Positions 50,215 to 59,143 of a DNA stretch of 64,000 nt are shown here, piece after piece. The translations under genes were made by a program, and so were the position numbers. The notes below the pieces were generated by a model. That model made no database searches. It had not been told where the DNA came from and saw only the letters and a list, made by a program, of their open reading frames with translations. How positions within the stretch are numbered: position 1 is the first letter of the stretch; each line of letters starts with the position of its first letter. This DNA is from Candidatus Bathyarchaeota archaeon (lineage in GTDB: Archaea > Thermoproteota > Bathyarchaeia > Bathyarchaeales > Bathycorpusculaceae): assembly GCA_903901015.1 (NCBI GenBank), contig CAIUPH010000054.1, positions 1 through 64,000 on the forward strand, in the 5' to 3' direction.

Positions 50215-52431
50215 ATGGCGCGCTATAGGCAAACAGACGAAATTGTAAAACTAATGGAAACCCCCTTGTTTATTCGCAACACCAGCATCATCGCCCACGT
50301 TGACCATGGAAAAACAACTTTGGCTGACAGTCTTCTGGCAGCGGCAGGCATCATCAGCACACAAACCGCGGGGCAGAAACTGTTCCTTGACTCATGGGAC
50401 CTTGAGCAGAAACGTCAAATGACCGTTTTCGCCTCAAACGTCAGCTTAGTTCACACCTATCAAAATCAAGATTACTTAATCAACCTCATCGACACACCCG
50501 GCCACATTGACTTTTCAGGAGCAGTAACAAGAAGCCTTCGGGCAGTCGACGGCGCACTCGTAGTTGTCGATGCAGTTGAGGGACCAATGACCCAGACCGA
50601 AACCGTTCTGATGCAGGCTCTAAGAGAACGAGTAAAACCAATCTTATTCATCAACAAAGTCGACCGTTTAATCAAAGAAATCAAACTTTCCCCCCTAGAA
50701 ATCCAGAAGAAATTTGCAAAGATTCTCCTACGAGTTAACACTTTAATCGAGAAATATGCACCTCTCGAGCACAAGAAAGATTGGCAAGTAACAATCGAAG
50801 ACAGCCGCGTAGCATTCGGATCCGCCTTGCACAAATGGGGCTTAAACCTTGACCATATGAAAATGAAGAAAGTCTCCTTCCAAGACATCATCGATGCTTA
50901 CACAGGTGACCCAATTGAAGTTGGCAGAAAAGTCGACGAACTCAGCAAAAAAGCTCCACTGCCCGAACCAATTCTGGACATGTTCGTTAAACATCTTCCA
51001 AACCCCTATGAAGCTCAGCCCTACAGGCAGCCCCAGATTTGGCCAGGCGACGTAACCAGCCCAACAGGTATAGGCATGGCAAAAGTCGATCCTAAAGCAC
51101 CTTTGCTTATGTGCATCTCAACCATTGAAGTTGACCCACACAGCGGAACCGTTGCAATCGGCAGAATATTCAGCGGCTCAGTCGAAAGAGGCAAAACTGT
51201 TCAGCTACTGAGCAGCAGCCAAAAAGGCACTATCCAACAGGTCTTCATGAGTATGGCAACTGACAGAGTTTTCATCGACCGCGTGCCAGCAGGCAACATT
51301 GGAGCCATTTCTGGTCTTCCATCTATCCACGTCGGAGAAACCATCGCTGAAGAAGGTGCAGAGGTACACTCTTTCGAAGGCTTAAACTACGTTTCAGACC
51401 CCGTCGTAACCGTCGCTGTTGAGCCAGAAGACGTCAAAGACTTACCATTATTCGATAAAGTAATGCACAAACTCACAACCGAAGACCCCAACTTGCACTT
51501 CACCATGAACAAAGAAAGCGGCGAATTCCTCCTATCAGGTATGGGTGAACTTCACCTTGAAATCACCGCTTACCGAATGCAGGAAGCAGGATTAAAAGTC
51601 AAACTCAGCAAACCAATCGTCATCTTCAGAGAAACCATCAGCCACGATTACAAGGGACCAGCAATCATGGGTAAAAGCCCCAACAAACACAACAAACTCT
51701 GGATAACCATCGACAAGTTATCTAACGAAGTCATCGAGGCAATTAAATCTGAAAAAGTCACTGACATGCAAAGCAGAGATGAACGCGCAAAAACCCTCAA
51801 GGCCTTAGGCTGGTCACCAGACGAAGCCAAAGGAGCTGTTGCCGTAGAAGAAAACTGCATACTCTGCAACCGCATCCGCGGACGCCAATATGTAGAAGAA
51901 ATCATCGACCACATCAAAACAGGATTCCGAGAAGCAGTCCACACATCACCCCTCGCCAAGGAACCTGCATACGGCTTAAAAATTAACCTTGAAGACATAA
52001 CTCTCCATGAGGACCCCGTCCACCGTGGACCAGCACAAGCCATCCCCATGACCTGGAGACCAATCTACTGCGCCATACTGCTAAGCGACCCCAAACTGCT
52101 CGAGCCACTCATGAGTTTCGAATGTAAAGTTCCAAGCGAATATGTTAGTGCCGTCATCACAATGCTGAACAAACGCCGCGGAAAAATCCTCGACATGCCC
52201 TCAGAAGACGACATAATCACCGTTAAAGCAGAAATGCCAGTTTCAGAAAGCTTCGGCATAGCTGATGAACTGCGCGGTTCAACTTCAGGCAGAGCATTCT
52301 GGGCTACACAGTTCAGCCGCTGGGCATACGTTCCAGAACAGATGCAGGCAGAAACCATCAAGAAGATTCGCGAACGCAGAGGACTACCACCGATCCCGCC
52401 AAAGCCAGAAGAATACTTCGAAAAAGAATAA
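50215..52431 (+). CDS. fusA: translation elongation factor aEF-2
   Basis: This 738-residue translocation GTPase has G1 AHVDHGKTTLADSLL near residue 28, G3 DTPGHIDFSGAV near 94, and NKVD near 148. Domain II follows, then domain III/V with GMGELHLEITAYRM. The domain IV loop EDPVHRGPAQAIP near 604 carries the histidine modified to diphthamide in archaea and eukaryotes. It moves tRNA and mRNA through the ribosome after peptide bond formation. Length and motifs are typical. Confidence 0.96.
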   Translation: MARYRQTDEIVKLMETPLFIRNTSIIAHVDHGKTTLADSLLAAAGIISTQTAGQKLFLDSWDLEQKRQMTVFASNVSLVHTYQNQDYLINLIDTPGHIDFSGAVTRSLRAVDGALVVVDAVEGPMTQTETVLMQALRERVKPILFINKVDRLIKEIKLSPLEIQKKFAKILLRVNTLIEKYAPLEHKKDWQVTIEDSRVAFGSALHKWGLNLDHMKMKKVSFQDIIDAYTGDPIEVGRKVDELSKKAPLPEPILDMFVKHLPNPYEAQPYRQPQIWPGDVTSPTGIGMAKVDPKAPLLMCISTIEVDPHSGTVAIGRIFSGSVERGKTVQLLSSSQKGTIQQVFMSMATDRVFIDRVPAGNIGAISGLPSIHVGETIAEEGAEVHSFEGLNYVSDPVVTVAVEPEDVKDLPLFDKVMHKLTTEDPNLHFTMNKESGEFLLSGMGELHLEITAYRMQEAGLKVKLSKPIVIFRETISHDYKGPAIMGKSPNKHNKLWITIDKLSNEVIEAIKSEKVTDMQSRDERAKTLKALGWSPDEAKGAVAVEENCILCNRIRGRQYVEEIIDHIKTGFREAVHTSPLAKEPAYGLKINLEDITLHEDPVHRGPAQAIPMTWRPIYCAILLSDPKLLEPLMSFECKVPSEYVSAVITMLNKRRGKILDMPSEDDIITVKAEMPVSESFGIADELRGSTSGRAFWATQFSRWAYVPEQMQAETIKKIRERRGLPPIPPKPEEYFEKE

Positions 52432-52553
52432 TCTTCTTTTTTTACCATTTTTAGTTTTTAATTATTTTTTTGTTTGCAATTTAGAACTTTGCCGTTTATT
52501 TTTTGGGGTAAGGCTTTAATGCTAATGTCCCCTTAAGTTTTAGGTGACTATTT

Positions 52554-53159
52554 ATGATAATTGGAATCTGCGGTAGCCCGCGTAAGCAAGCAACGGAGTA
52601 CGTTCTTGAACAAGCCCTCGCCACGCTTAGGGAAAAAGGTTATGAAACCACTTTGTGGTCAGTCCATGGAAAATGGGTAGATTACTGTACCCACTGCGAT
52701 TACTGCTTAACAAACAAGGAATGCGTCGTCCAAGACGATTTACAGGAACTCTATGCATTACTAACTGGCGCACAAGGGATAATCTTTGCGTCACCCGTCT
52801 ACAACGGCGGAGTAAGCGCCCAAACCAAAGCAGTTATGGATCGCATGCGCGCCGTTGTTGCCGCGGACAAAAATTTTTTCAAGGGCAAAGTGGGTATGGG
52901 CATCGTGACGGGGGGCGACCGCAACGGCGGCCAAGAATTCGCGCTTATGCAAATCCACACGTTCTTCATCATTAACGGCATGATTCCCGTGGGCGGCGGC
53001 TTTTTCGGAGCCAATTTAGGAGCTACTTTCTGGTCTAAAGATACGCTTGACGGCGTGAAGCTGGATGAAGAAGGCTTCCGAAGCCTCAAGAAGACGACTA
53101 AACGGTTTGCAGAATACATCGAAAGGTACGGCGTGAAAGATGGCGGAAAACAAAGTTAA
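52554..53159 (+). CDS. iron-sulfur flavoprotein (Isf type)
   Basis: This 201-residue flavodoxin-like protein opens IGICGSPRK, which binds the FMN phosphate. The compact motif CTHCDYCLTNKEC (residues 45-57, CxxCxxCx5C) is diagnostic of archaeal iron-sulfur flavoproteins that carry one 4Fe-4S and FMN per subunit. FASPVYNGGVSAQTKAVMDR near 84 is the FMN ring site. Isf takes electrons from ferredoxin and can reduce O2, H2O2 or other acceptors. It overlaps the archaeoflavoprotein gene by 20 bases. Confidence 0.88.
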   Translation: MIIGICGSPRKQATEYVLEQALATLREKGYETTLWSVHGKWVDYCTHCDYCLTNKECVVQDDLQELYALLTGAQGIIFASPVYNGGVSAQTKAVMDRMRAVVAADKNFFKGKVGMGIVTGGDRNGGQEFALMQIHTFFIINGMIPVGGGFFGANLGATFWSKDTLDGVKLDEEGFRSLKKTTKRFAEYIERYGVKDGGKQS

Positions 53160-53724
53160 GAAACTTAAGGTTGCCTGGGGCATCACGGGTGCAGGCGACA
53201 AAATAGCGGAAATCATCGAAACCATGAAAGACCTGCAACAGCAGTGTCAGGACGCTGTGGAAATTGACGTGTACATCTCTAAGGCAGGCGACACCATGCT
53301 CAAATTCTACCGCCTCGACGAAGAACTCAAAAAAAGCTTCGCGAAAGTCAACGTGGAATCCAACGCGAACTCGCCTTTCCTCGCGGGTATGGTGCAGAGC
53401 CGCAAATATGAGTTCCTTCTCATAATGCCCGCGTCGTCGAATACGGTGGCGAAGCTGGTTAACGGCATCGGCGACACGTTGCTAACGAATTCGGCGCTCA
53501 TGAGCCTCAAAGCCTTCGTGCCCGTATGGGTCATGCCCGTAGACTACAAGGAAAGCGTAATCTATACAAAGTTGCCCAACGGAAAAGAGATGAAGCTGCG
53601 AGTACGCAAAGAAGAAGCCGACCAAGTGCGCAGGCTGACAGCCACGGAGGATGTGCGTGTATTCGAGAACCCCCAGAAAGTCCGCGAGGGCTTCTTGGAG
53701 TGGCTAAAAACAATTCAACAGTAG
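53140..53724 (+). CDS. afpA: archaeoflavoprotein AfpA
   Basis: This 194-residue flavoprotein has VAWGITGAGDKIAEIIETMK (residues 10-29), FLLIMPASSNTVAKLVNGIG near 90, and a FVPVWVMPVDYK strand near 126, matching the AfpA/DmrB flavoprotein family. AfpA of Archaeoglobus binds FMN, receives electrons from ferredoxin and pairs with Isf. The 20-base overlap with the Isf gene supports a joint redox module. Confidence 0.85.
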   Translation: MAENKVKKLKVAWGITGAGDKIAEIIETMKDLQQQCQDAVEIDVYISKAGDTMLKFYRLDEELKKSFAKVNVESNANSPFLAGMVQSRKYEFLLIMPASSNTVAKLVNGIGDTLLTNSALMSLKAFVPVWVMPVDYKESVIYTKLPNGKEMKLRVRKEEADQVRRLTATEDVRVFENPQKVREGFLEWLKTIQQ

Positions 53725-53810
53725 AGTTTTTTGTTCAGTTTGCTTAAAGAAACTCGTTCTTTCCATGTTAAATCAGAAAAATTTGTTTTCTTGACAAAAA
53801 AATACTGCGT

Positions 53811-53848
53811 TGGGGAGCCGGATTTGAACCGGCACACCCGTTTGGTTT
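53811..53848 (-). other. tRNA 3'-half-like fragment
   Basis: On the minus strand GCCGG, TTCAAAT and CCGGC form a perfect tRNA T-arm, followed by TCCCCAAC like an acceptor 3' strand. No anticodon or D-arm precedes it: the stop codon of the ABC-2 permease gene is eight bases upstream. It is followed by a T-rich tract. It may be an integration scar, a split-tRNA half or a 3'-UTR processing element. Confidence 0.5.
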
Positions 53849-53855
53849 TCTCTGT

Positions 53856-54719
53856 TTAGTTGAATTCTTTTCTTTCGAAGAGAATCAAGCCCACGACTGC
53901 GGTGATGACGAAGTAGATGCCCATGATAGCGAGTCCTTCGGGAATTGTTGCGTTATACGTGGTAAGGGTGGGTCCGCCTCCTCCTGGACGCAGGCTGGCT
54001 GTGGTTATGTTGGGTGGATAGGGCGATGTTAACACGTTGCCGATGATTTGGGAGCCATATGTCAAGATGAACCAAGGCTCAATTTGGACAAGCCCCGCGA
54101 CAAGTTGTTGAATCAGCGTGAAAACGAACAGGAACAGAATAGCCGTAAGCAGAATAGACATGGAACTGCTTTTGAACAGCGAGCTGAAGAAGAATGTGAA
54201 GCCAAGAACTGCAACCAGATACAGTAGAGCAAACAGCAATGACTCGCCGAATTGACTGGGCACACCTGAGAAGTAGTATAAGCCGTTCCCTAATGTTACA
54301 GCCGTGAATACTCCAAGGATGGCGATTGAAGCTATGAATGCTGCAATCCATTTTCCTATGTAGATGGATGAGCGCCTAATGGGGTTTGGCACTCCGAAGT
54401 ACCCTGTTTTGTTCTGGAATTCACCTGAAATTGCGTCGCCGCCAAAGAAAATGCCGGAAAGAATAATCACAAATGTAACCGATGTTCCCCACCAGCTGCT
54501 GTAGAAGCCCAGTTCAGACGTTAGAAAGCCCGCTGGACGGTAATATCCCACAAGAACCGTGAGCAGCACACTTATCAGCGCTGTTATAGTCAGCATGATA
54601 AAGAAACGTCGGGATCTTACGTAGTCAAGAAGAGTGTACTTGGTGATTATGCCCACCTGGGCAATGCTGCTTGGTACAACATTTTTTGATTCAAAGTTTG
54701 TTTGGGTCATTTTTATCAC
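53856..54719 (-). CDS. ABC-2-type transporter permease
   Basis: This 287-residue protein has six hydrophobic segments: one near residue 42-60, then 85-105 and four more to residue 280. An extracytoplasmic loop near residue 65-75 and a Gly/Pro-rich loop near 245 are present. The cytoplasmic GDAISGEFQNKTGYFGVPNP, then IRRSSIYIGKW near 113-143, is typical of ABC-2 permeases of the CcmA/NatB group. It pairs with the ATPase upstream (four-base overlap) in an exporter of unknown substrate. Confidence 0.9.
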   Translation of the reverse strand: MIKMTQTNFESKNVVPSSIAQVGIITKYTLLDYVRSRRFFIMLTITALISVLLTVLVGYYRPAGFLTSELGFYSSWWGTSVTFVIILSGIFFGGDAISGEFQNKTGYFGVPNPIRRSSIYIGKWIAAFIASIAILGVFTAVTLGNGLYYFSGVPSQFGESLLFALLYLVAVLGFTFFFSSLFKSSSMSILLTAILFLFVFTLIQQLVAGLVQIEPWFILTYGSQIIGNVLTSPYPPNITTASLRPGGGGPTLTTYNATIPEGLAIMGIYFVITAVVGLILFERKEFN

Positions 54720-55657
54720 AACGTAGCGGTTATGAGTTTAAGATAAACATCTTCAAGTTCAGATGACGCAGGTTTGTAGCTGACAACGCCAATGTTAAGT
54801 TTGACTATGTCGTTGAGGAGTCTTTCCTGCACTTCTAAGCCTCCGCTGAAGCTTATCTTGAGGTCTTTGTCGCCTATTTTTTCTGCAGCAACCACATCGG
54901 GAAAACCGGCTATGGTTTTGGTAACGATTTGGTTGTCCACTGGACGCATCAAACCTACTTCGACAACGTTGTTTCCTCCTGAGAACTTTGCTGTCACATG
55001 GGGCAGGGTGTCGTAGATGATTAGTTTGCCGTGGTTTATCATGGCGACTTCGTCGCAAACGTCGGAGACTTCGCTTAGGATGTGTGAGCTCATAAAAATG
55101 AGTCTGTTTTTGCCTTTGAGCGCTTTGATGATATCCCTGACTTCGCTCATGCCTCTGGGGTCAAGCCCGGTAGTTGGCTCGTCTAACAGAACGACTGTTG
55201 GGTCGTTGAGCAAGGCTGAGGCTATGCAGATTCTCTGTTTCATGCCCTTAGAAAACTTACCTACTCGCTTGTCAATCCATTCTTCCATGCGTAGTTCAGC
55301 TACGACGTCTTCTACGCGCTTCTTTCTTTCCGTATGCGGTATTCCCCGTATCTCCGCAATCATCGTCAAGGCTTCTCTTGGCGTAAGAGACGAATAAATT
55401 TCTGGGGTTTCAATGAGTGTTCCCACGGAGGCTAAAGCTTTTTTCTTTTCCGTGTGGACGTTTACGCCGTTAATCAGGGCTTCGCCTTTAGTTGGCCTGA
55501 TTAGGTCTGTGAACATTTTTAGGGCGGTTGTTTTTCCTGCCCCGTTTGGTCCAAGGAAACCGACGCATTTTGTGCCCTCAATCTTCAGGTTTAAGCCTGA
55601 GAGGGCGGTGAATGCGCCGTACTGTTTTGTTAAGTTAACTGCTTCTATCGATGGCAT
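54716..55657 (-). CDS. ABC-2 transporter ATP-binding protein
   Basis: This 313-residue ATPase has Walker A FLGPNGAGKTT near residue 33 and the signature KFSKGMKQRICIASALL near 134, where FSKGM replaces LSGGQ as usual in this subgroup. Walker B VVLLDEPTTGLDP is near 154, with an H-loop SSHILSE. The C-terminal 90 residues form a DUF4162-like regulatory region. It drives the permease encoded next. Confidence 0.92.
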   Translation of the reverse strand: MPSIEAVNLTKQYGAFTALSGLNLKIEGTKCVGFLGPNGAGKTTALKMFTDLIRPTKGEALINGVNVHTEKKKALASVGTLIETPEIYSSLTPREALTMIAEIRGIPHTERKKRVEDVVAELRMEEWIDKRVGKFSKGMKQRICIASALLNDPTVVLLDEPTTGLDPRGMSEVRDIIKALKGKNRLIFMSSHILSEVSDVCDEVAMINHGKLIIYDTLPHVTAKFSGGNNVVEVGLMRPVDNQIVTKTIAGFPDVVAAEKIGDKDLKISFSGGLEVQERLLNDIVKLNIGVVSYKPASSELEDVYLKLITATL

Positions 55658-55734
55658 CGTTATTCTCTTCTTCCCAATCCGTTACGGGGCGGTTGCTTAA
55701 AAGGCAGACTCATCGAGAGGGAGTTTCCGTTGCG

Positions 55735-56031
55735 CTATGTGCGGAGGCGCAACCGGGGAAACTTTAGCTGCCCCACATACTTCATTATCCACGCCACCAG
55801 GTCATCGTAGGCTTCGGCACCTTCTTTAGTCAAAATAACTAAGCCGTTTTCGTCAACTACAACAAACCCCTTCTGCGACATCCAAGCTAAATATTTAACA
55901 AACTTATCGTACGCTAACCCCGTGGAAGTTGCCAAGGCGGTTTTGTTCATCCTGTTTTTCTCTTTCAACGCCTTGATTATTCGGGCGATGACGTAGAGGT
56001 CAGGTTTGGAACTCGGCTCTCCTAAGCTCAA
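55735..56031 (-). CDS. winged-helix protein of about 98 residues
   Basis: A compact winged helix: ARIIKALKEKNRMNKTALAT, STGLAYDKFVKYLAWMSQKG, then FVVVDENGLVILTKEGAEAY, typical of archaeal small wHTH regulators. It overlaps the upstream membrane protein gene by 32 bases, so they are co-expressed. It may regulate the adjacent ABC-2 genes; the target is not shown. Confidence 0.8.
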   Translation of the reverse strand: MSLGEPSSKPDLYVIARIIKALKEKNRMNKTALATSTGLAYDKFVKYLAWMSQKGFVVVDENGLVILTKEGAEAYDDLVAWIMKYVGQLKFPRLRLRT

Positions 56032-56698
56032 GGCTAAACCACCGCAGCTCCCAAAGAAGCTTATCTAATGCTCTAATCTGTTTGTATCGTCTTGAAAGGT
56101 CCTTTCGCAGGATTAAGTAAACTATTAAAACTGAAAGCAGCCCCCAAACGGGTAAACCCAAAAACCCCGTTTTACCCAACACCAGAAAAGCCGAAAGATT
56201 ACCCAAAAGCCCAACTGTAAAAACCGTGATTAGCCAGTACGCAGCCGCCTTGAGCAGCCCATATAGTGCGTAGCCGACTCGCCCTGAAGAAATCTCGTCA
56301 AACGTCTCATCCCAATCCATTTCAAGCAGTATTTTTAGAGCTGAGGGAAAGCCATGTGTAAGATCCTCTTTCCACTCACCTGTTTTGATGGCGTTTACTT
56401 TTCTCTGGATGAACAGGATGCCGGCTGCTATGCCCGAGACTGGAACGAGCAGAAGTAAAAGAGCAGTGATAAAAAGCTGCGGCTTATCCAGCGTGGCTAC
56501 GAGGTTGAGGAATCCCAGCGAAGCGCCGACGGCGAGAAAAACTGCAATTGAGCCCAACACGATTAATGCAAACCGCTTAAAAGCGCCTGCGAGCGCGTTG
56601 TATTTTTTAACATGGTCCAGAGTCTCCATCAACTCCGCGACCTGCGCCACAACGTTTTCCTCAGTTAACTCTTGGCTCTTAACGTTTTTCTCTGACAT
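56000..56698 (-). CDS. membrane protein with four or five helices
   Basis: From the ATG at 56698 the protein has 232 residues; an ATG at 56719 is also possible. The N-terminal about 35 residues are charged and helical (VVAQVAELMETLDHVKKYNA). Two helices (about 45-65 and 75-95), a cytoplasmic loop and two or three more helices (about 145-200) follow. The end is basic. No family is recognised. It is followed by the overlapping wHTH gene, suggesting a membrane partner of that regulator. Confidence 0.65.
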   Translation of the reverse strand: MSEKNVKSQELTEENVVAQVAELMETLDHVKKYNALAGAFKRFALIVLGSIAVFLAVGASLGFLNLVATLDKPQLFITALLLLLVPVSGIAAGILFIQRKVNAIKTGEWKEDLTHGFPSALKILLEMDWDETFDEISSGRVGYALYGLLKAAAYWLITVFTVGLLGNLSAFLVLGKTGFLGLPVWGLLSVLIVYLILRKDLSRRYKQIRALDKLLWELRWFSLELRRAEFQT

Positions 56699-56815
56699 TT
56701 CAAAACAATGAAGCTCCATCTTAAGCCAGATATAAACTAAACTCCCCCGCAGTGAGCAAGCAATACAAATACAAACTCGCATGTGTAAATCAGGTAAAGT
56801 TCTGGAGGCAAATTC

Positions 56816-57148
56816 TTGGAATCAGGATATGTAAGAGTAGCTGACACATCAGAAATTCCCATTGGAAAAACCAAAAAAGTCATTGTTCAAAGCAAAGAAA
56901 TCCTATTGGCAAACGTAAACGGCACCTACTACGCAATAGGCAATGTATGTACGCACCAAAAAGGCGACCTTTCAATGGGAACATTGGAAGGCAGCATTGT
57001 TACCTGCCCAAAACACAAGGCGCGCTTCGATGTCACATCGGGCAAAGTGGTTTCGGGTCCAAAAATGGGTTTGTTCCACCCGAAAATCGCGGATGAACCC
57101 GTCTTCATCGTGAAAACCGAGAACACTGACATCCTGATTAAACTCTGA
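56816..57148 (+). CDS. Rieske-type 2Fe-2S ferredoxin
   Basis: This 110-residue protein starts at a TTG nine bases after GGAGG. The cluster ligands are in VCTHQKGDLSMG (CxH, residues 43-54) and TCPKHKARFDVTSGKVVSGP (CxxH, about 62-81), as in soluble dioxygenase-type Rieske ferredoxins. It transfers electrons to an oxygenase, reductase or nitrite-type enzyme. No such partner is adjacent. Confidence 0.9.
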   Translation: MESGYVRVADTSEIPIGKTKKVIVQSKEILLANVNGTYYAIGNVCTHQKGDLSMGTLEGSIVTCPKHKARFDVTSGKVVSGPKMGLFHPKIADEPVFIVKTENTDILIKL

Positions 57149-57165
57149 TTTTCTGCGCCGTTCTG

Positions 57166-57780
57166 ATGCTTTCTGCTTGGTTTGGCGAAAGTATTTTAAC
57201 CCAGCCCTTTTATCTTGGAAGCAATTCAGGATGGATATTCGCCGTGCCGTTCCAGAGTGCAGTAGAATATGTTCTAATGCGGTTTGTCCGTTTGTTTACA
57301 AGGTTGCCCTTGCGTGGATTTATTCATCTGGTTTCGCAGACGGGGAATTTCACGGATTATTTTGTGGGTTTCGAGAAGAACCGTGCGGTCAAGGGCATTT
57401 TCGGTGCAGATACTGAGCGGGTGCTGGCGAATTTGAAGGTGGATTTTATCTGGTTTGGCTACATGGGCGTAAGTGACGACGACGGGCACTTGATGGTGAA
57501 CAAACAGTATCTTGCCACGGGCAGCCGACAAGACATTTACCTCGATGTGGTTCATGAACTCTGCCACGTTAAGCAGCACATGGAAGGCAGAGACCTTTTT
57601 GACCCCCGATTTGACTATGTGGATCGCCCCACAGAAATCGAAGCCTACCGCTACGCCACGATGGAGGCTAAACGCATCGGGCTTGGCGCTAAGGACATCC
57701 GCGTGTATCTGAAAACTGAAATGATGAGTACAAAAGCCCTCGAAAAACTCATCGCCAACATGGGCGTCGAACTCGAATAA
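57166..57780 (+). CDS. HExxH zinc metalloprotein, unknown family
   Basis: The C-terminal half contains DVVHELCHVKQHMEG (about residue 127) with the HELCH zincin motif and a downstream acidic PTEIEAYRYATMEAKRIGLG that could supply the third ligand (gluzincin-like). The N-terminal part is hydrophobic or basic (MRFVRLFTRLPLRGFIHLVS from an ATG at 57277), so the true start may be 57277 (167 residues) rather than 57166 (204). Peptidase activity is possible but not proven. Confidence 0.65.
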   Translation: MLSAWFGESILTQPFYLGSNSGWIFAVPFQSAVEYVLMRFVRLFTRLPLRGFIHLVSQTGNFTDYFVGFEKNRAVKGIFGADTERVLANLKVDFIWFGYMGVSDDDGHLMVNKQYLATGSRQDIYLDVVHELCHVKQHMEGRDLFDPRFDYVDRPTEIEAYRYATMEAKRIGLGAKDIRVYLKTEMMSTKALEKLIANMGVELE

Positions 57781-57783
57781 ATT

Positions 57784-57909
57784 CTACCTCGACTTCTGCC
57801 TCTCAAGCCTAGCAGACTTCTTATCCTTACGCTTCGCATTCCTATCCTTCTTCTTTATCGGCTGAGGTTTACCGCGGTCCTGCTCTCCAGTTTCTCCTTT
57901 CTTACTCAT
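57784..57909 (-). CDS. 41-residue highly basic protein
   Basis: Starts at an ATG eight bases after TGGAGA and reads MSKKGETGEQDRGKPQPIKK, then KDRNAKRKDKKSARLERQKS and R. It is rich in Lys and Arg and predicted disordered. Such small basic proteins often bind RNA or ribosomes. It is convergent with the zincin gene. Confidence 0.55.
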   Translation of the reverse strand: MSKKGETGEQDRGKPQPIKKKDRNAKRKDKKSARLERQKSR

Positions 57910-58100
57910 ATCAAAGTCTCCATCAACATAAAAATGGGTTATTGGGGTTCTTGAAGTTATCGATGCTGCAAAAAAGTTTTGAGTGCCTAAGAAGGGAAAC
58001 TCTGAAACGGTAAATGGCGGAGTTGGCAGAAAAGAGACTGTTTAAGGGATAGTTACCAAAAACGCTTTTATGTGTCTGTTCCCATGTTGTAAAAATAATT

Positions 58101-58240
58101 GGGGTTGTAGTATAGCCAGGTAGTACGGCGGGCTCCAGAAAGCACTGATTGCTTGACCCGTAAGGGGATGACGAAATTCTGGAGCGGTCTACTTTGGGGA
58201 AACCCGTTGGTCATCGGTTCAAATCCGATCAGCCCCACCA
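58101..58240 (+). tRNA. tRNA-Trp(CCA) with a 63-base intron at position 37/38
   Basis: The acceptor GGGGTTG pairs with CAGCCCC, with A73 and encoded CCA at 58238-58240. The D-stem is GTAT/GTAC, the anticodon stem GCGGG/CCCGT and the T-arm ATCGG-TTCAAAT-CCGAT. The anticodon CCA is at 58135-58137. The intron (58139-58201) begins one base after the anticodon. GCTCCAGAA of exon 1/intron pairs with TTCTGGAGC in the intron (58176-58184), forming the bulge-helix-bulge cut by archaeal splicing endonuclease. A TATA-like TTTTATGTG lies about 30 bases upstream. Confidence 0.95.
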
Positions 58241-58390
58241 TTTACTTTTAACCTAAAACTTTTGCTAAATCCACCAGCTTCAACTTAATTGCAGTCTCGT
58301 CTAAGTTATGGCTAACTTTGCTTAAATATTCGTCTGTGCTTGCAGGCACCAATAAAAATATTTACATAAAAATAACAAGCAAAAACAAAG

Positions 58391-58738
58391 CTACTTGAAA
58401 GAAGCTAAAACATATTTCTGAAGACGCGACCCAGACGCCTTCAAAACTTGCAGGCTATGGCGAAGCTGAGCATCACTGATGGATTTCTCGTACAGCTGCT
58501 GTTCAAGCTCACTGCTAAGAGCTGCATTGTACACTTTGATGGTGGTTTTGTATATTTTTGCCGACTTAATTTTGCCCAAATCAAGTCCTTCCTCGGCATC
58601 AAGGCAAAAAGGAACCCCTGCATCAACATCCACAGCGTCGAGGTGGCGTTCTCGACGGTTAATGTTGACAACTAAAAGTTTTTTCTGCACAGTTTCAGTG
58701 TACTTCCAATCGGGATTTTGCATACCAATCAAACCCAT
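58391..58738 (-). CDS. unknown 115-residue protein
   Basis: The start is ATG at 58738 or, equally, M6. It is a soluble alpha/beta protein with KLLVVNINRRERHLDAVDVD (about residues 20-39) and a helical C-terminal half (SSELEQQLYEKSISDAQLRH). No family is recognised. A T-rich region lies between it and tRNA-Trp. Confidence 0.55.
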   Translation of the reverse strand: MGLIGMQNPDWKYTETVQKKLLVVNINRRERHLDAVDVDAGVPFCLDAEEGLDLGKIKSAKIYKTTIKVYNAALSSELEQQLYEKSISDAQLRHSLQVLKASGSRLQKYVLASFK

Positions 58739-58891
58739 AAGCAGTAAACTAACATTTTACCTTAACTGAAAATTTCCCAGAAAAAAACGACTGACAAGAA
58801 AATTTAAATTTCGGAACCAGTTCCTCAAACCTGTCTATACTACGTTGGTTATATCCCCGAACTGTTTTTCGGACTTATTTTTTATTTGGAA

Positions 58892-59143
58892 TTAAAAGTC
58901 TGCAGAGATGCTGTCTGGGAACAATCCCCATTCACTGTTCGCATCGTAATGTCCAATTTTGGTGTTGCAGCTGTAACAGAAGACCTCTGTGAAGCCTTGA
59001 CCATTATCTTCAAATCTTCCTTCGTCTTCTTTATCGTTTTCATCGACCGTCCATTCGAGAACCTTTGTCACCTGAATTTGTATAATTGTCAATAACTTGT
59101 GGCATTTAGGACATTTTACGGGTTTCTTGAAATCGGTTGAGAT
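58892..59143 (-). CDS. zinc-ribbon protein initiated at ATC
   Basis: Starting at TTG 59092 would remove the first CxxC. The frame upstream reads STDFKKPVKCPKCHKLLTII, and CPKCH together with CYSCNTKIGHYD (about residues 62-73) forms one zinc ribbon. No ATG, GTG or TTG occurs before the stop at 59221, but AAAGGAGGG ends six bases before an ATC at 59141-59143, and AAATTATATGG provides a TATA box. The product would have 83 residues, with an acidic centre (WTVDENDKEDEGRFEDNGQG). Function unknown. Confidence 0.6.
   Translation of the reverse strand: MSTDFKKPVKCPKCHKLLTIIQIQVTKVLEWTVDENDKEDEGRFEDNGQGFTEVFCYSCNTKIGHYDANSEWGLFPDSISADF

Noticed and set aside
58139-58201. Box C/D guide RNA inside the tRNA-Trp intron
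   Set aside because: CTGA and GATGA are present but in the wrong order and without terminal C and D boxes, unlike the haloarchaeal intron guide.
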